In this document: positions 25,958-33,699 of the stretch, piece after piece | Layout of the letters: each line of letters opens with the position of its first letter | Position numbering within the stretch: position 1 is the first letter of the stretch | Assembly: GCF_008727715.1 (NCBI RefSeq) | Contig: NZ_CP044218.1 | Span: 2,356,001 to 2,420,000 of the forward strand | Length of the DNA: 64,000 bases | Reading direction: 5' to 3' | Origin: Mesorhizobium terrae | GTDB taxonomy: Bacteria > Pseudomonadota > Alphaproteobacteria > Rhizobiales > Rhizobiaceae | Position numbers and translations under genes: made by a program | Notes under the pieces: model-generated | Told to the model about the DNA's origin: nothing | Database searches by the model: none | What the model saw: the letters and a program-made list of their open reading frames with translations, nothing else

Positions 25958-26335
25958 ATGGCGCAGGTCACTGTCACCATCGACAATAAGCAATATCGGA
26001 TGGCTTGCGACGAAGGCCAGGAAGAGCATTTGGTCGACCTGGCCGAGCGCTTTGATCGCTATGTCGCGCATCTGAAGGATTCGTTCGGCGAAATCGGCGA
26101 CCAGCGCCTCACCGTCATGGCCGGCATCATGGTCATGGACGAGCTGTCCGAGATGCAGAAACGCATCAAGGGCATGGAGAGCGAGGTGCTGACGCTGCGC
26201 AAGACGCGCGACGACGCGCTCACCAAGGCCGACAAGAACGATCAGGCGCTGACCGGCGCGCTGGGTGCCTTGGCGCAGCGCATGGAAGGCTTGGCCGCCA
26301 CGCTTGCGCCGAAGCGGGTTCCGGCCGATTCCTGA
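25958..26335 (+). CDS. zapA: Cell division protein ZapA
   Basis: A 125-residue ZapA. The N-terminal QVTVTIDNKQYRMACDEGQEEHLVDLAERFDRYVAHLKDSFGEIGDQRLTVMAGIMVMDEL contains the globular domain, and a coiled coil follows (MQKRIKGMESEVLTLRK). ZapA promotes bundling of FtsZ filaments at midcell. GGAGATCC precedes the ATG. DUF4164 is upstream in the same operon, and a strong bidirectional terminator separates the end from convergent rpoH. In many alphaproteobacteria a 6S RNA lies just downstream of zapA; there is no room for it here. Confidence 0.93.
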   Translation: MAQVTVTIDNKQYRMACDEGQEEHLVDLAERFDRYVAHLKDSFGEIGDQRLTVMAGIMVMDELSEMQKRIKGMESEVLTLRKTRDDALTKADKNDQALTGALGALAQRMEGLAATLAPKRVPADS

Positions 26336-26370
26336 GACGGTTTAGAGCATCGATCATTGCCGCAAAACAA

Positions 26371-26400
26371 AACCGCGCCGGTTTGCCGGCGCGGTTTTTT
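26371..26400. terminator. Bidirectional terminator between zapA and rpoH
   Basis: AACCGCGCCGG-TTTG-CCGGCGCGGTT is an 11-bp perfect stem, followed by six T on the plus strand and TTTTGTTTTG on the minus strand, between convergent genes. Confidence 0.95.
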
Positions 26401-26423
26401 GCCTTGGGAGGCGAGGTCGTATC

Positions 26424-27335
26424 TTAAGCAGTCGGCTGGGCGTCGATCGTGCGCAGCGCCTGGGTTTGTCTGCGCGCCGCGGCCTTGACCGCATCCTGGA
26501 CTTTCTCGAAAGCGCGCACTTCGATCTGGCGCACGCGCTCGCGGGAGATGTCGAATTCGGACGAAAGCTCTTCCAGCGTCAGCGGTTCGTCGGCAAGCCG
26601 GCGCGCCTCGAAGATGCGGCGTTCGCGATCGTTCAGAACCGACAGGGCGCCGGCCAGCATCTGGCGGCGGTTGTCCAGTTCGTCCTGCTCGATCAGCATC
26701 TCTTCCTGGCTGTCGTGGTCGTCGACCAGCCAGTCCTGCCATTCGCCGCTTTCGCCCTCGGTCGCGCGGATCGGCGCGTTAAGCGAGGCGTCGCCGGACA
26801 GGCGGCGGTTCATCGAGACCACCTCTTCTTCCGACACGTTCAACCGCGTGGCGATCTCGGTGATCTGCTCGGGCTTGAGATCACCGTCGTCGAGCGCCTG
26901 GATCTTGCCCTTCACCTTGCGCAGGTTGAAGAACAGGCGCTTCTGATTGGCGGTCGTGCCCATCTTGACCAGGCTCCACGAGCGCAGGATGTATTCCTGG
27001 ATCGAGGCCTTGATCCACCACATGGCATAGGTGGCCAGCCGGAAGCCGCGCTCCGGCTCGAACTTCTTGACGGCCTGCATCAGGCCGACATTGCCTTCCG
27101 AAATGACTTCGCCGATCGGCAGACCGTAGCCCCGATAGCCCATGGCGATCTTGGCCACGAGACGAAGGTGGCTGGTGACCAGCTTGTGGGCGGCGCCGGT
27201 GTCTTCATGCTCATTGTACCGCTTGGCGAGCATATACTCTTCCTGCGGCTGGAGCATCGGAAAGCGACGGATTTCTTCCAGGTAGCGGGAAAGGCCGCCT
27301 TCACCGGAAACGATACTGGGTAGTGACTGGGCCAT
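26424..27335 (-). CDS. rpoH: RNA polymerase sigma factor RpoH (sigma-32)
   Basis: A 303-residue heat-shock sigma factor. Region 2 reads GLPIGEVISEGNVGLMQAVKKFEPERGFRLATYAMWWIKASIQEYILRSW; the RpoH-specific box QKRLFFNLRKVKGK follows; region 4.2 has EELSSEFDISRERVRQIEVRAFEKV. It directs transcription of chaperone and protease genes. GAGGAGGGCG precedes the ATG. Rhizobia usually carry several rpoH genes; this copy alone cannot be ranked as rpoH1 or rpoH2. The 189-base upstream region separates it from the pseudouridine synthase on the same strand. Confidence 0.95.
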   Translation of the reverse strand: MAQSLPSIVSGEGGLSRYLEEIRRFPMLQPQEEYMLAKRYNEHEDTGAAHKLVTSHLRLVAKIAMGYRGYGLPIGEVISEGNVGLMQAVKKFEPERGFRLATYAMWWIKASIQEYILRSWSLVKMGTTANQKRLFFNLRKVKGKIQALDDGDLKPEQITEIATRLNVSEEEVVSMNRRLSGDASLNAPIRATEGESGEWQDWLVDDHDSQEEMLIEQDELDNRRQMLAGALSVLNDRERRIFEARRLADEPLTLEELSSEFDISRERVRQIEVRAFEKVQDAVKAAARRQTQALRTIDAQPTA

Positions 27336-27524
27336 GAACTGCGCCCTCCTCTCTTTTGGGATTGCCCCCGAAACGTGGCGGGCAAATGACGCGGCTGCTT
27401 GACTGCACGGTCGCGCCGAATGGTTTATACCGGAACAAAACCGGAAAATCCACGTATTTGTTCAAGGCAAAACAGTGTGTCACCGTTAAGTGAACAATAC
27501 GAGTCAGGTTTTTTGGTGGCAGGT

Positions 27525-28568
27525 TCAGAGATTCCGAAAGCCGCCGACCAGTTCCTCCATGTCCCCTGGCATCGGCGCTTCGAACGTCATCGTCAGATGG
27601 GTATCGGGATGACTGAATTCAAGGAGGCGTGCATGTAAGGCTTGGCGGGGAAAGGCGGCGACCTTTGCCTTCAGGGGATCCGGCAACCGGTTCGCCTTGG
27701 TGCGGAAGGCCTGGCCGTAGTCGGGGTCTCCGATCAGCGGGTGGCCGATATGGGCCATGTGCACGCGGATCTGGTGGGTGCGGCCGGTTTCCAGCCTGCA
27801 CTCGACGAGGCTGGCGCTGGCGAATTTCTGCTGTCCTTCGCCAAAGCGCTCCTCCACCGTGAAATGGGTGACGGCATGGCGGGCGTCGTCGCGATGCTCG
27901 GGTACCACAGCGCGGCGCACGCGGTCGGCATGGCGGCCAAGTGCTGCATCGACAGTTCCCATGGCGCGCTCCGGAATACCCCAGACCAGCGCGACATAGG
28001 CACGGGCGAGATCGCCGGTACGGCCGTGATCGGCGAAGGCCTCGGAAAGCACCCTGTGGGCATGATCGGTCTTGGCGACAACCATGACCCCACTGGTGTC
28101 CTTGTCCAGGCGGTGAACGATGCCTGGCCGCCGCACGCCACCGATGCCGGAAAGGCTGGCGCCGCAATGATGAATCAGGGCGTTGACCAGCGTTCCGGTC
28201 CAGTTGCCGGCGCCGGGATGGACAACCAGTCCGGCCGGTTTGTCGATGACGATTAAGGCGTCGTCCTCATAGAGAATGTCGAGCGGGATGTCCTCGCCCA
28301 GGGGCTCGGCCGGCTCGGGCTCCGGCATGTCCACCGAGACGTGGTCGCCCACGGCCAGCTTGCGCTTGGCCTCGTCAACTAGGCTACCACCAATGCGCAC
28401 GGCACCTTGCTTGATCAAAGCCTGGATGCGGTTGCGCGACAAATCGGGTGCCAGTCTGGCCGCAAGCCACTGGTCGAGCCGCTGGCCGGCCGCTTCCTGC
28501 CCAGCCTCCAGCGCGATCGTTACCGGCTCTATGAATTCGTCGGTGTCTTCGTTATCAGGTGCGGCCAT
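27525..28568 (-). CDS. rluD: RluA-family 23S rRNA pseudouridine synthase (RluD-like)
   Basis: A 347-residue enzyme with an N-terminal S4 RNA-binding domain (LDQWLAARLAPDLSRNRIQALIKQGAVRIGG) and a RluA catalytic domain holding GIVHRLDKDTSGVMVVAKTD with the catalytic Asp155, then LETGRTHQIRVHMAHIGHPLIGDPDYG. It isomerises uridine to pseudouridine in 23S rRNA. RluD assignment rests on the S4 domain and length. Only 26 bases separate its start from the divergent DUF6476 gene, so their promoters must overlap or lie in the opposite coding regions. Confidence 0.9.
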   Translation of the reverse strand: MAAPDNEDTDEFIEPVTIALEAGQEAAGQRLDQWLAARLAPDLSRNRIQALIKQGAVRIGGSLVDEAKRKLAVGDHVSVDMPEPEPAEPLGEDIPLDILYEDDALIVIDKPAGLVVHPGAGNWTGTLVNALIHHCGASLSGIGGVRRPGIVHRLDKDTSGVMVVAKTDHAHRVLSEAFADHGRTGDLARAYVALVWGIPERAMGTVDAALGRHADRVRRAVVPEHRDDARHAVTHFTVEERFGEGQQKFASASLVECRLETGRTHQIRVHMAHIGHPLIGDPDYGQAFRTKANRLPDPLKAKVAAFPRQALHARLLEFSHPDTHLTMTFEAPMPGDMEELVGGFRNL

Positions 28569-28594
28569 CGAAACCGTTCCGAGAGAAATTGCCC

Positions 28595-28975
28595 ATGGCC
28601 CGGCCCCTTGCCGATGAGGAAGACAAGCCGCTGGATCCCAATATCGAGAAGGTACGCCGCAAGCTCGTTCGCTTCATGGCCATCAATCTCGGCCTGCTGT
28701 TCTTTGCCCTTATGGTCGTGGCAGTCGCGCTTGTCTACAAATCGCGCACGGCAAAGCAGCCGGCTGCACCGCTGGTAGGCGATATTCAGACGCCGGCGGG
28801 TGAGCCGCAGACCGGAGATATCGTGCTGCCCGTTGGCTCGAAGGTGCTGTCGCAATCACTGTCGGGCGGCCGGCTCTCTCTCGATGTCGACCTTGCCGAT
28901 GGCAGCCGCGCGATCTTCATTTACGATCTGACGGAGCGGCGCATCGTCGGCCGCTTCGTCATCCGCGCGCAATAG
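28595..28975 (+). CDS. Single-pass membrane protein (DUF6476-like)
   Basis: A 126-residue protein with an N-terminal acidic and basic cytoplasmic stretch, one transmembrane helix (residues 28-49, FMAINLGLLFFALMVVAVALVY), and a C-terminal beta-rich domain (VLPVGSKVLSQSLSGGRLSLDVDLADGSRAIFIYDLTERRIVGRFVI) placed in the periplasm. It matches a family common next to rluD in rhizobia, without known function. The ATG at 28595 is chosen because the longer frame to 28559 overlaps rluD. The next gene's GTG start lies 12 bases after its stop, so the two are linked. Confidence 0.8.
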   Translation: MARPLADEEDKPLDPNIEKVRRKLVRFMAINLGLLFFALMVVAVALVYKSRTAKQPAAPLVGDIQTPAGEPQTGDIVLPVGSKVLSQSLSGGRLSLDVDLADGSRAIFIYDLTERRIVGRFVIRAQ

Positions 28976-28987
28976 GTGGGCCCAGCC

Positions 28988-29395
28988 GTGAGCGACTTCG
29001 CCGCTGGTCGTTCCGTTGCCACCGTCGCCCTTGTAGTCAAGGACTATGACGAGGCGATCCGCTGGTATGTCGACCGAGCGGGTTTTGTCCTGACATCGGA
29101 TGTCGATCTCGGTGGCGGAAAGCGCTGGGTCACGGTGCAGCCGGCGTCGGGGCAGGGGGCGAAACTGCTCCTGGCCAAGGCCGATGGCCCCGTCCAGTCG
29201 GCCAGCGTCGGCAACCAGACTGGTGGCCGCGTATTCCTGTTCCTGGAGACCGACGACTTCGAGCGCGATCACGCGGCGATGATCGCGCGCGGCGTCGAGT
29301 TCCGTGAAGCACCGCGCCATGAGCTCTATGGCACGGTTGCCGTCTTCGCCGATCTCTATGGCAATCTCTGGGATTTGATCCAGCCGGCGCGATAG
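28988..29395 (+). CDS. VOC-family protein
   Basis: A 135-residue glyoxalase-fold protein: TVALVVKDYDEAIRWYVDRAGFVLTSDVDLGGGKRWVTVQP in the first module, FLETDDFERDHAAMIARGVEF and ADLYGNLWDLIQPAR in the second. Module symmetry is clear; the metal residues of known enzymes are incomplete. The GTG at 28988, with AGGTGG upstream, is preferred over a GTG at 28976. It follows the membrane protein gene directly. A very strong hairpin follows the stop. Function unknown. Confidence 0.85.
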   Translation: MSDFAAGRSVATVALVVKDYDEAIRWYVDRAGFVLTSDVDLGGGKRWVTVQPASGQGAKLLLAKADGPVQSASVGNQTGGRVFLFLETDDFERDHAAMIARGVEFREAPRHELYGTVAVFADLYGNLWDLIQPAR

Positions 29396-29415
29396 CCGGC
29401 CGGGTGGTTACAACG

Positions 29416-29451
29416 CCTGGCCGCCGCCACTCTGGAGTGGCGGCGGCCAGG
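29416..29451 (+). terminator. Strong hairpin after the VOC gene
   Basis: CCTGGCCGCCGCCAC and its complement form at least a 15-bp GC-rich stem 21 bases past the VOC stop. There is no T-tail, so it may be a transcript end-protecting hairpin as much as a terminator. Confidence 0.55.
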
Positions 29452-29509
29452 GCGAGTACGACCGTGACCGCTGTCGACGCCGACGATGAAACTTGCCCGT
29501 TTCAGCCTG

Positions 29510-29537
29510 TTGCTTTTTCAAACGGGCCAGCCTATAT
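29510..29537 (+). promoter_or_regulatory. Candidate sigma-70-type promoter of tRNA-Glu
   Basis: TTGCTT and CTATAT with a 16-base spacer lie 15 bases upstream of the tRNA 5' end, a normal distance for a tRNA promoter. Confidence 0.55.
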
Positions 29538-29552
29538 CGCCGGTTCTCGGCT

Positions 29553-29627
29553 GCGCCCATCGTCTAGCGGTTAGGACGGCGCCCTCTCACGGCGCAAACA
29601 GGGGTTCGATTCCCCTTGGGCGTACCA
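29553..29627 (+). tRNA. tRNA-Glu (anticodon CTC)
   Basis: The 75 bases, CCA included, fold as a standard cloverleaf. The acceptor stem is GCGCCCA with TGGGCGT (the first pair is G-U), the D arm is GTCTAGCGGTTAGGAC, the anticodon stem is GCGCC/GGCGC around loop CTCTCAC (anticodon CTC), and the T arm is AGGGGTTCGATTCCCCT. CCA is encoded. It reads the glutamate codon GAG. Confidence 0.97.
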
Positions 29628-29653
29628 ACCACCAAAACATCAGGACAAGTCGT

Positions 29654-30577
29654 TCAAGCTGCTGCCGCGGTGTGTACGAAGCGTGCTTTCTCGGCGAGTT
29701 TTTTGGTTGCGTCCACGGTGTCCTGGGCTGCGTACCAGTAGCGTTCTTTGAGCTCGATGTTGAACAGAACCCCATCCGGGAACTCGCATTCGGCCATCAG
29801 CTTGTCCCAAGGGATGTCGCCCCAGCCGACAGGCAGGTGAAGGTCGCCATGGCCATAGGCGATGCGCTCGCCGTCGGTGTACATCCAGATATCGTCCTGG
29901 CGGCCGAAGCTGTCATGGACATGCAGATGGCGCGCATAGGGCGCGAGCGCTTTTACTTCCTCGACGAAATCGTCGCGGCGGCCGTCGAAGTCGAGCTTCA
30001 AATAGGCATGGCTGAAATCGAGCGTCGCCATGACGTTGGGATGGTTGATGGCGCCGAGTTCCGTAGCGAGGCGTGACGGCGAGGCCGCGAGCGCCTTGCC
30101 TTCGTAGCCCGCGAAAAGCGTTTCGACGCACAGGATCAGGCCATGCTGGCGGGCGACTTCGCCGCTTTTGGCCAGCCATTCGCGCTGGCGCTGGTAACCG
30201 GCCTCGATGCCGTCGGCCTGCTGGGTCGCCATCAGGCCGGAGTGGATGACGTAGTGTTCCGCACCCACTTCGGCCGCCACTTCCAGAGAGGCCTCGAGCA
30301 CCTCGAAATGGCGCGGCAGACGATAGGCTTCGTCCATGAAGTTGATGGCGAGCGGCCCATGCACGGAATAGACGATATCGCGTGCTGCGCAGGTGCGCTT
30401 CAGCGCGACAAGCTGCGGCTTCCTGATCTTGCCGCCGACGACGATATCCATGTCGTAGGTCGGCAGTTCGATGGCCTCGACGCCGAGTTCCTCGATCATG
30501 TCGAGTTCCTCGGCGAAGTCGGAGAGATCGTTGGCGCGCTTATGCGCAGAGATTCCGGTGCCGGTGACGGCTGACAT
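29654..30577 (-). CDS. Sugar phosphate isomerase/epimerase-like TIM-barrel protein
   Basis: A 307-residue AP-endonuclease-2/xylose-isomerase-like TIM barrel: GISAHKRANDLSDFAEELDMIEELGVEAIELP in the first strand and helix, YSVHGPLAINF in strand 3, AEHYVIHSGLM with the metal His, LILCVETLFAGYEGKALAASPSRL with the Glu ligand, NVMATLDFSHAYLKL with Asp and His, and RHLHVHDSFGR. A divalent metal site is implied. Substrate unknown. AAGGACC precedes the ATG at 30577; the frame open to 30739 lacks the start block. It starts 200 bases from the divergent secreted-protein gene. Confidence 0.87.
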   Translation of the reverse strand: MSAVTGTGISAHKRANDLSDFAEELDMIEELGVEAIELPTYDMDIVVGGKIRKPQLVALKRTCAARDIVYSVHGPLAINFMDEAYRLPRHFEVLEASLEVAAEVGAEHYVIHSGLMATQQADGIEAGYQRQREWLAKSGEVARQHGLILCVETLFAGYEGKALAASPSRLATELGAINHPNVMATLDFSHAYLKLDFDGRRDDFVEEVKALAPYARHLHVHDSFGRQDDIWMYTDGERIAYGHGDLHLPVGWGDIPWDKLMAECEFPDGVLFNIELKERYWYAAQDTVDATKKLAEKARFVHTAAAA

Positions 30578-30749
30578 AGGCTTGGTCCTTTGTTTTAGGG
30601 CTGGTTCGGCCGAGCGTGCTCGACAGGCCGTTTGCCAACATGACGCGTTTTCATGTCCGGCGTCTGACCGGCGCGTGACACTTCCCTGACGGCATCTGGG
30701 GAAAAGCCGCGCTGGCTCCCTGCGATCGCGGCTCGACAACAGCCGGCAA

Positions 30750-30778
30750 ATGTCATTGAATCGTCATCGGACCGTCAT
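30750..30778 (+). promoter_or_regulatory. PHO-box-like triple direct repeat
   Basis: Three 7-base repeats ATGTCAT, TCGTCAT and CCGTCAT are spaced exactly by 4 bases (11-base period), the pattern of PhoB sites (CTGTCAT units). It is adjacent to a small exported protein gene and 614 bases upstream of ugpB. The last repeat ends only two bases before that gene's ATG, an awkward position for activating it. Confidence 0.5.
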
Positions 30779-30780
30779 GG

Positions 30781-31170
30781 ATGGGGATTCGGGCTTTGCG
30801 CAGCACGGCTTTGTGTTCGGTAATCCTGATCGCCTCGGCGCTCGCAACCGGCGAAGCGGAGGCAGGCGACCTCAGTTCGACAGAGCTTCAGAACGAGTTG
30901 GTCGGCCGCTCAATCGCCTGGTGGGAGGCTGGCGGCTGGCGGGGCGGCTTACTTTTGCTGGCACCGGATGGCACGGCCGAGATCACGATCGAAAACGCAA
31001 ACGAGCACGGCGACAAGGGGCGCTGGGTGTTGCGCAATGGTGAATTGTGCACCACCTGGCTTGAACTCCGCGACGGTGGCGAGAAGTGCTACAGCGTACG
31101 GCGCGGCGAGCATGGGCGTTTTGTCACCTCTGGCGGCAATGTTTTCGAAATCCGGGATGCCGGTGTCTAG
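30781..31170 (+). CDS. Small exported protein of unknown function
   Basis: A 129-residue protein with a Sec signal peptide (RSTALCSVILIASALATGEAEA, cleavage near residue 28) and a mature beta-rich domain of about 100 residues: LVGRSIAWWEAGGWRGGLLLLAPDGTAEITI, then GRWVLRNGELCTTWLELRDGGEKCYSVRRGEHG with two Cys that could form a disulfide. The repeating pattern of hydrophobic strand, Gly turn and Cys resembles periplasmic beta-sandwich proteins of rhizobia (DUF995-like). No ligand can be named. The ATG at 30781 keeps the signal peptide intact. It lies between a PHO-box-like repeat and ugpB, suggesting a phosphate-starvation link. Confidence 0.75.
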   Translation: MGIRALRSTALCSVILIASALATGEAEAGDLSSTELQNELVGRSIAWWEAGGWRGGLLLLAPDGTAEITIENANEHGDKGRWVLRNGELCTTWLELRDGGEKCYSVRRGEHGRFVTSGGNVFEIRDAGV

Positions 31171-31391
31171 CCTCGTCTGACACGGCTGGGTCAGATCAAC
31201 AGGCCTTGAGCCTCAACGCACCCCGACCCGACGGGATTGCTGACGCCTGGAGTGTCCTGCGCACCTGATCGGTGGGGATTGTCGTCATATCATCACGAAA
31301 CCACAACGCGGCTGTCACGTGACCTCTCTAGGGGAGGCGCCGTAGCGGGCGTTTCCGCTCGCGCAGCAACCTTCCTGTCTGGAGAGGACGA

Positions 31392-32723
31392 ATGAAACGA
31401 TTAATCCTGCTCGCGACGACGGCCGTCGTCCTTGCCAGCGGCGCCAGCGCCGCCGAACGCACAAAGTTCGAGTTCTGGTATGGCCTCACCGGCGACCTCG
31501 GCGAAGTGGTGGCCAAGCACTGCCAGCTCTTCAATCAGTCGCAGGACAAATACGAAGCCGTCTGCACTGGCCAGGGCGGCTACGACAAGGCCGAGCAGAA
31601 CACGATTGCGGCCTATCGCTCCAAGCAGAATCCGACGATCGTGCAGATCTACGACGCTGGCACCGTCAATTTCATGCTGTCGGGCGCGATCTATCCGGCC
31701 AACAAGTTCGCCCAGGACTACAAGCTCGACATCGACTGGAAGGCGTATTTCCCCGGCATCGCCAACTATTATGCGACCAGCTCCGGCGACATGTGGTCGT
31801 TCCCCTATAATTCGTCGACCGCCGTGTTCTACTGGAACAAGGACGCCTTCGCGAAGATCGGCAAGACCGAAGCGCCGAAGACCTGGGCCGAGTTCGGCGA
31901 AGACCTGAAGGCGATGAAGGCCGCTGGCGTGCCTTGCGGCTTTGCCTTCGACTTCGATTCCTGGATGGATCTCGAGCAGTTTTCGGCCACCAATGCCATT
32001 CCGCTTGCCACGCTCGACAATGGCTATGGCGGTCTCGGCGCCGAGCTCGCCTTCAATAAGACCGCCTTCGTCGGCCACATGAAGGACTTCAAGTCTTGGC
32101 TCGATGCCGGCTATGCCAAGATCCAGACCAAGCAGATGGGCAAGGACATCGTCCAGGCTTTCGCCGACGGCACTTGCGCGGCGACCATCACCTCCATCGC
32201 CAACCACGGCACCGTCCACAACACCCAGGCCAAGGACCTGAAGTGGGACGTTGCGATGATGCCGGTTCTCGACGCCTCCAAGCGCACCAACTCGATGGTC
32301 GGCGGCGCTTCGCTGTGGGTCATGAAGGGCAAATCCAAGGAAGAATACGAGGCCGCGGCCGCCTTCCTGAAATACGTCACGGCTCCGGACACCGGCGAGA
32401 AGTATATCGCCGAGAACACCGGCTATATCCCGGTGACGACCAAGGGCTACGAGCTCCTGAAGGCTGAAGGCTTCTACAAGGATCCGAAGCGGGTGAACCG
32501 CGACATCGCGATCGCTTCGTTGACGGCTTCGAATGTCACGCCGCTGTCGCGCGGCATTCGCCTCGGCAACTTCACCTCGATCCGCGCCGAACTGCGTTCG
32601 GAACTGGAAGCCGCCTTTACCGGCCAGAAGGACATGCAGACGGCGATCGATGCCGTGGTCGAGCGTGGCAACCAGATCCTTCGCCGCTACGAGCAGACCT
32701 ACAAGGGCGCGGCGCTGCCGTAA
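31392..32723 (+). CDS. ugpB: sn-Glycerol-3-phosphate ABC transporter, binding protein
   Basis: A 443-residue periplasmic binding protein. A signal peptide (residues 1-20, LILLATTAVVLASGASA) precedes the mature fold with KFEFWYGLTGDLGEVVAKHCQLFNQSQDKYEAVCTGQGGYDKAEQNTIAAYRSKQNPTIVQIYDAGT, highly like UgpB, and later NGYGGLGAELAFNK and MPVLDASKRTNSMVGGASLWVMKG. It captures glycerol 3-phosphate and related phosphodiesters and delivers them to UgpAE. ugp systems supply phosphate during starvation. A 220-base promoter region precedes it; an isolated CTGTCAC at 31312 is a poor PHO candidate. A hairpin follows the stop. Confidence 0.95.
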   Translation: MKRLILLATTAVVLASGASAAERTKFEFWYGLTGDLGEVVAKHCQLFNQSQDKYEAVCTGQGGYDKAEQNTIAAYRSKQNPTIVQIYDAGTVNFMLSGAIYPANKFAQDYKLDIDWKAYFPGIANYYATSSGDMWSFPYNSSTAVFYWNKDAFAKIGKTEAPKTWAEFGEDLKAMKAAGVPCGFAFDFDSWMDLEQFSATNAIPLATLDNGYGGLGAELAFNKTAFVGHMKDFKSWLDAGYAKIQTKQMGKDIVQAFADGTCAATITSIANHGTVHNTQAKDLKWDVAMMPVLDASKRTNSMVGGASLWVMKGKSKEEYEAAAAFLKYVTAPDTGEKYIAENTGYIPVTTKGYELLKAEGFYKDPKRVNRDIAIASLTASNVTPLSRGIRLGNFTSIRAELRSELEAAFTGQKDMQTAIDAVVERGNQILRRYEQTYKGAALP

Positions 32724-32743
32724 GCTGTTCAGACTTTCTCACG

Positions 32744-32772
32744 GGCGTCGCGGCTTGCCGCGGCGCCCTTTC
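32744..32772 (+). terminator. Intercistronic hairpin between ugpB and ugpA
   Basis: GGGCGTCGCGG and CCGCGGCGCCC (one T-G pair) form an 11-bp stem with a CTTG loop, then TTT. Located between the binding-protein gene and the permeases, it may limit transcription or stabilise the ugpB message so that the binding protein is made in excess. Confidence 0.6.
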
Positions 32773-32800
32773 ATAAACATGACAGGCAAGGAGCATCCGC

Positions 32801-33685
32801 GTGGAAAAGCGTGCGACCTTCTCCAACCTCTGGCTGGCGGCAGCTTTCATTGCCCCGCAGATGCTTCTTATCTTCGTTTTCTTCTACTGGCCTTCCGGCG
32901 AAGCGCTTTATTGGGCGGTCACGCTGGAGCCGCCGTTCGGCGGCAGCAACCAGTGGGTTGGCTTGCAGAATTTCACAACCGTGTTCCAGGATCCGAAATA
33001 CTGGGCCTCGGTGTGGGTCTCGCTGACATTCGCCTTCTCGGCAACGGTGCTCTCGCTCGCCATCGCCACGCTGCTTGCGCTCTTCGTCGACCGCCGGCTG
33101 CCCGGCCATCAGGTCTATAAATTCACCTTCTTCCTGCCCTACGCTTTGGCGGCACCTGCGGTCGGTCTCGCCTTTCGCTTCATCTTCTCGCCGGACGCCG
33201 GCTTCGTATCGGTTATCAACCGCGCATTTCCCGGTTTCTGGAACCCTGCGCTCAACGGCTACGACGCCTTCACGCTTATCGTGCTGGCGCAGAGCTGGAA
33301 GATGGTCGGCTACAACTTCATCTTCTTCCTGGCGGCGCTGCAGTCGATCCCGCGCACGATCTCGGAAGCCGGCGCCGTGGACGGTGCCAGCGTGCTAAGA
33401 CGCATGTGGGATATCCAGTTGCCGTTGATCACGCCGACGCTGTTCTTCCTGATCGTGATCAACATCACCGACAGCTTCGTCGACAGTTTCGGCATCGTCG
33501 ACATCACCACCTCGGGTGGGCCAGCGCGCGCCACCGAGCTGATGGTCTACAAGATCTACACCGACGGTTTCCAGGGCAAGGACTACTCGCTCGCCGCCGC
33601 CCAATCGATCGTGCTGATGCTGTTGGTCATCGCGCTGACTTTCATCCAGTTCCGCTTCGTCGAGCGGCGTGTCCACTACCGCTGA
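32801..33685 (+). CDS. ugpA: sn-Glycerol-3-phosphate ABC transporter, permease UgpA
   Basis: A 294-residue permease of the MalF/UgpA type with six membrane segments. The EAA loop reads ISEAGAVDGASVLRRMWDIQLPLITPT. Other blocks are WLAAAFIAPQMLLIFVFFYWPS at the start and VYKFTFFLPYALAAPAVGLAFRFIF. It forms the pore with UgpE. Translation begins at GTG 32801 after AAGGAG. The next gene starts 14 bases after its stop. Confidence 0.93.
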   Translation: MEKRATFSNLWLAAAFIAPQMLLIFVFFYWPSGEALYWAVTLEPPFGGSNQWVGLQNFTTVFQDPKYWASVWVSLTFAFSATVLSLAIATLLALFVDRRLPGHQVYKFTFFLPYALAAPAVGLAFRFIFSPDAGFVSVINRAFPGFWNPALNGYDAFTLIVLAQSWKMVGYNFIFFLAALQSIPRTISEAGAVDGASVLRRMWDIQLPLITPTLFFLIVINITDSFVDSFGIVDITTSGGPARATELMVYKIYTDGFQGKDYSLAAAQSIVLMLLVIALTFIQFRFVERRVHYR

Positions 33686-33699
33686 GCCGAGGTCGAGCC

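Noticed and set aside
26336..26423. 6S RNA (ssrS) expected downstream of zapA in many alphaproteobacteria
   Set aside because: Only 88 bases separate zapA from convergent rpoH, and they are taken up by a terminator hairpin.
31281..31330. PHO box directly before ugpB
   Set aside because: Single TCGTCAT and CTGTCAC units are present but no second unit at the required 11-base distance.
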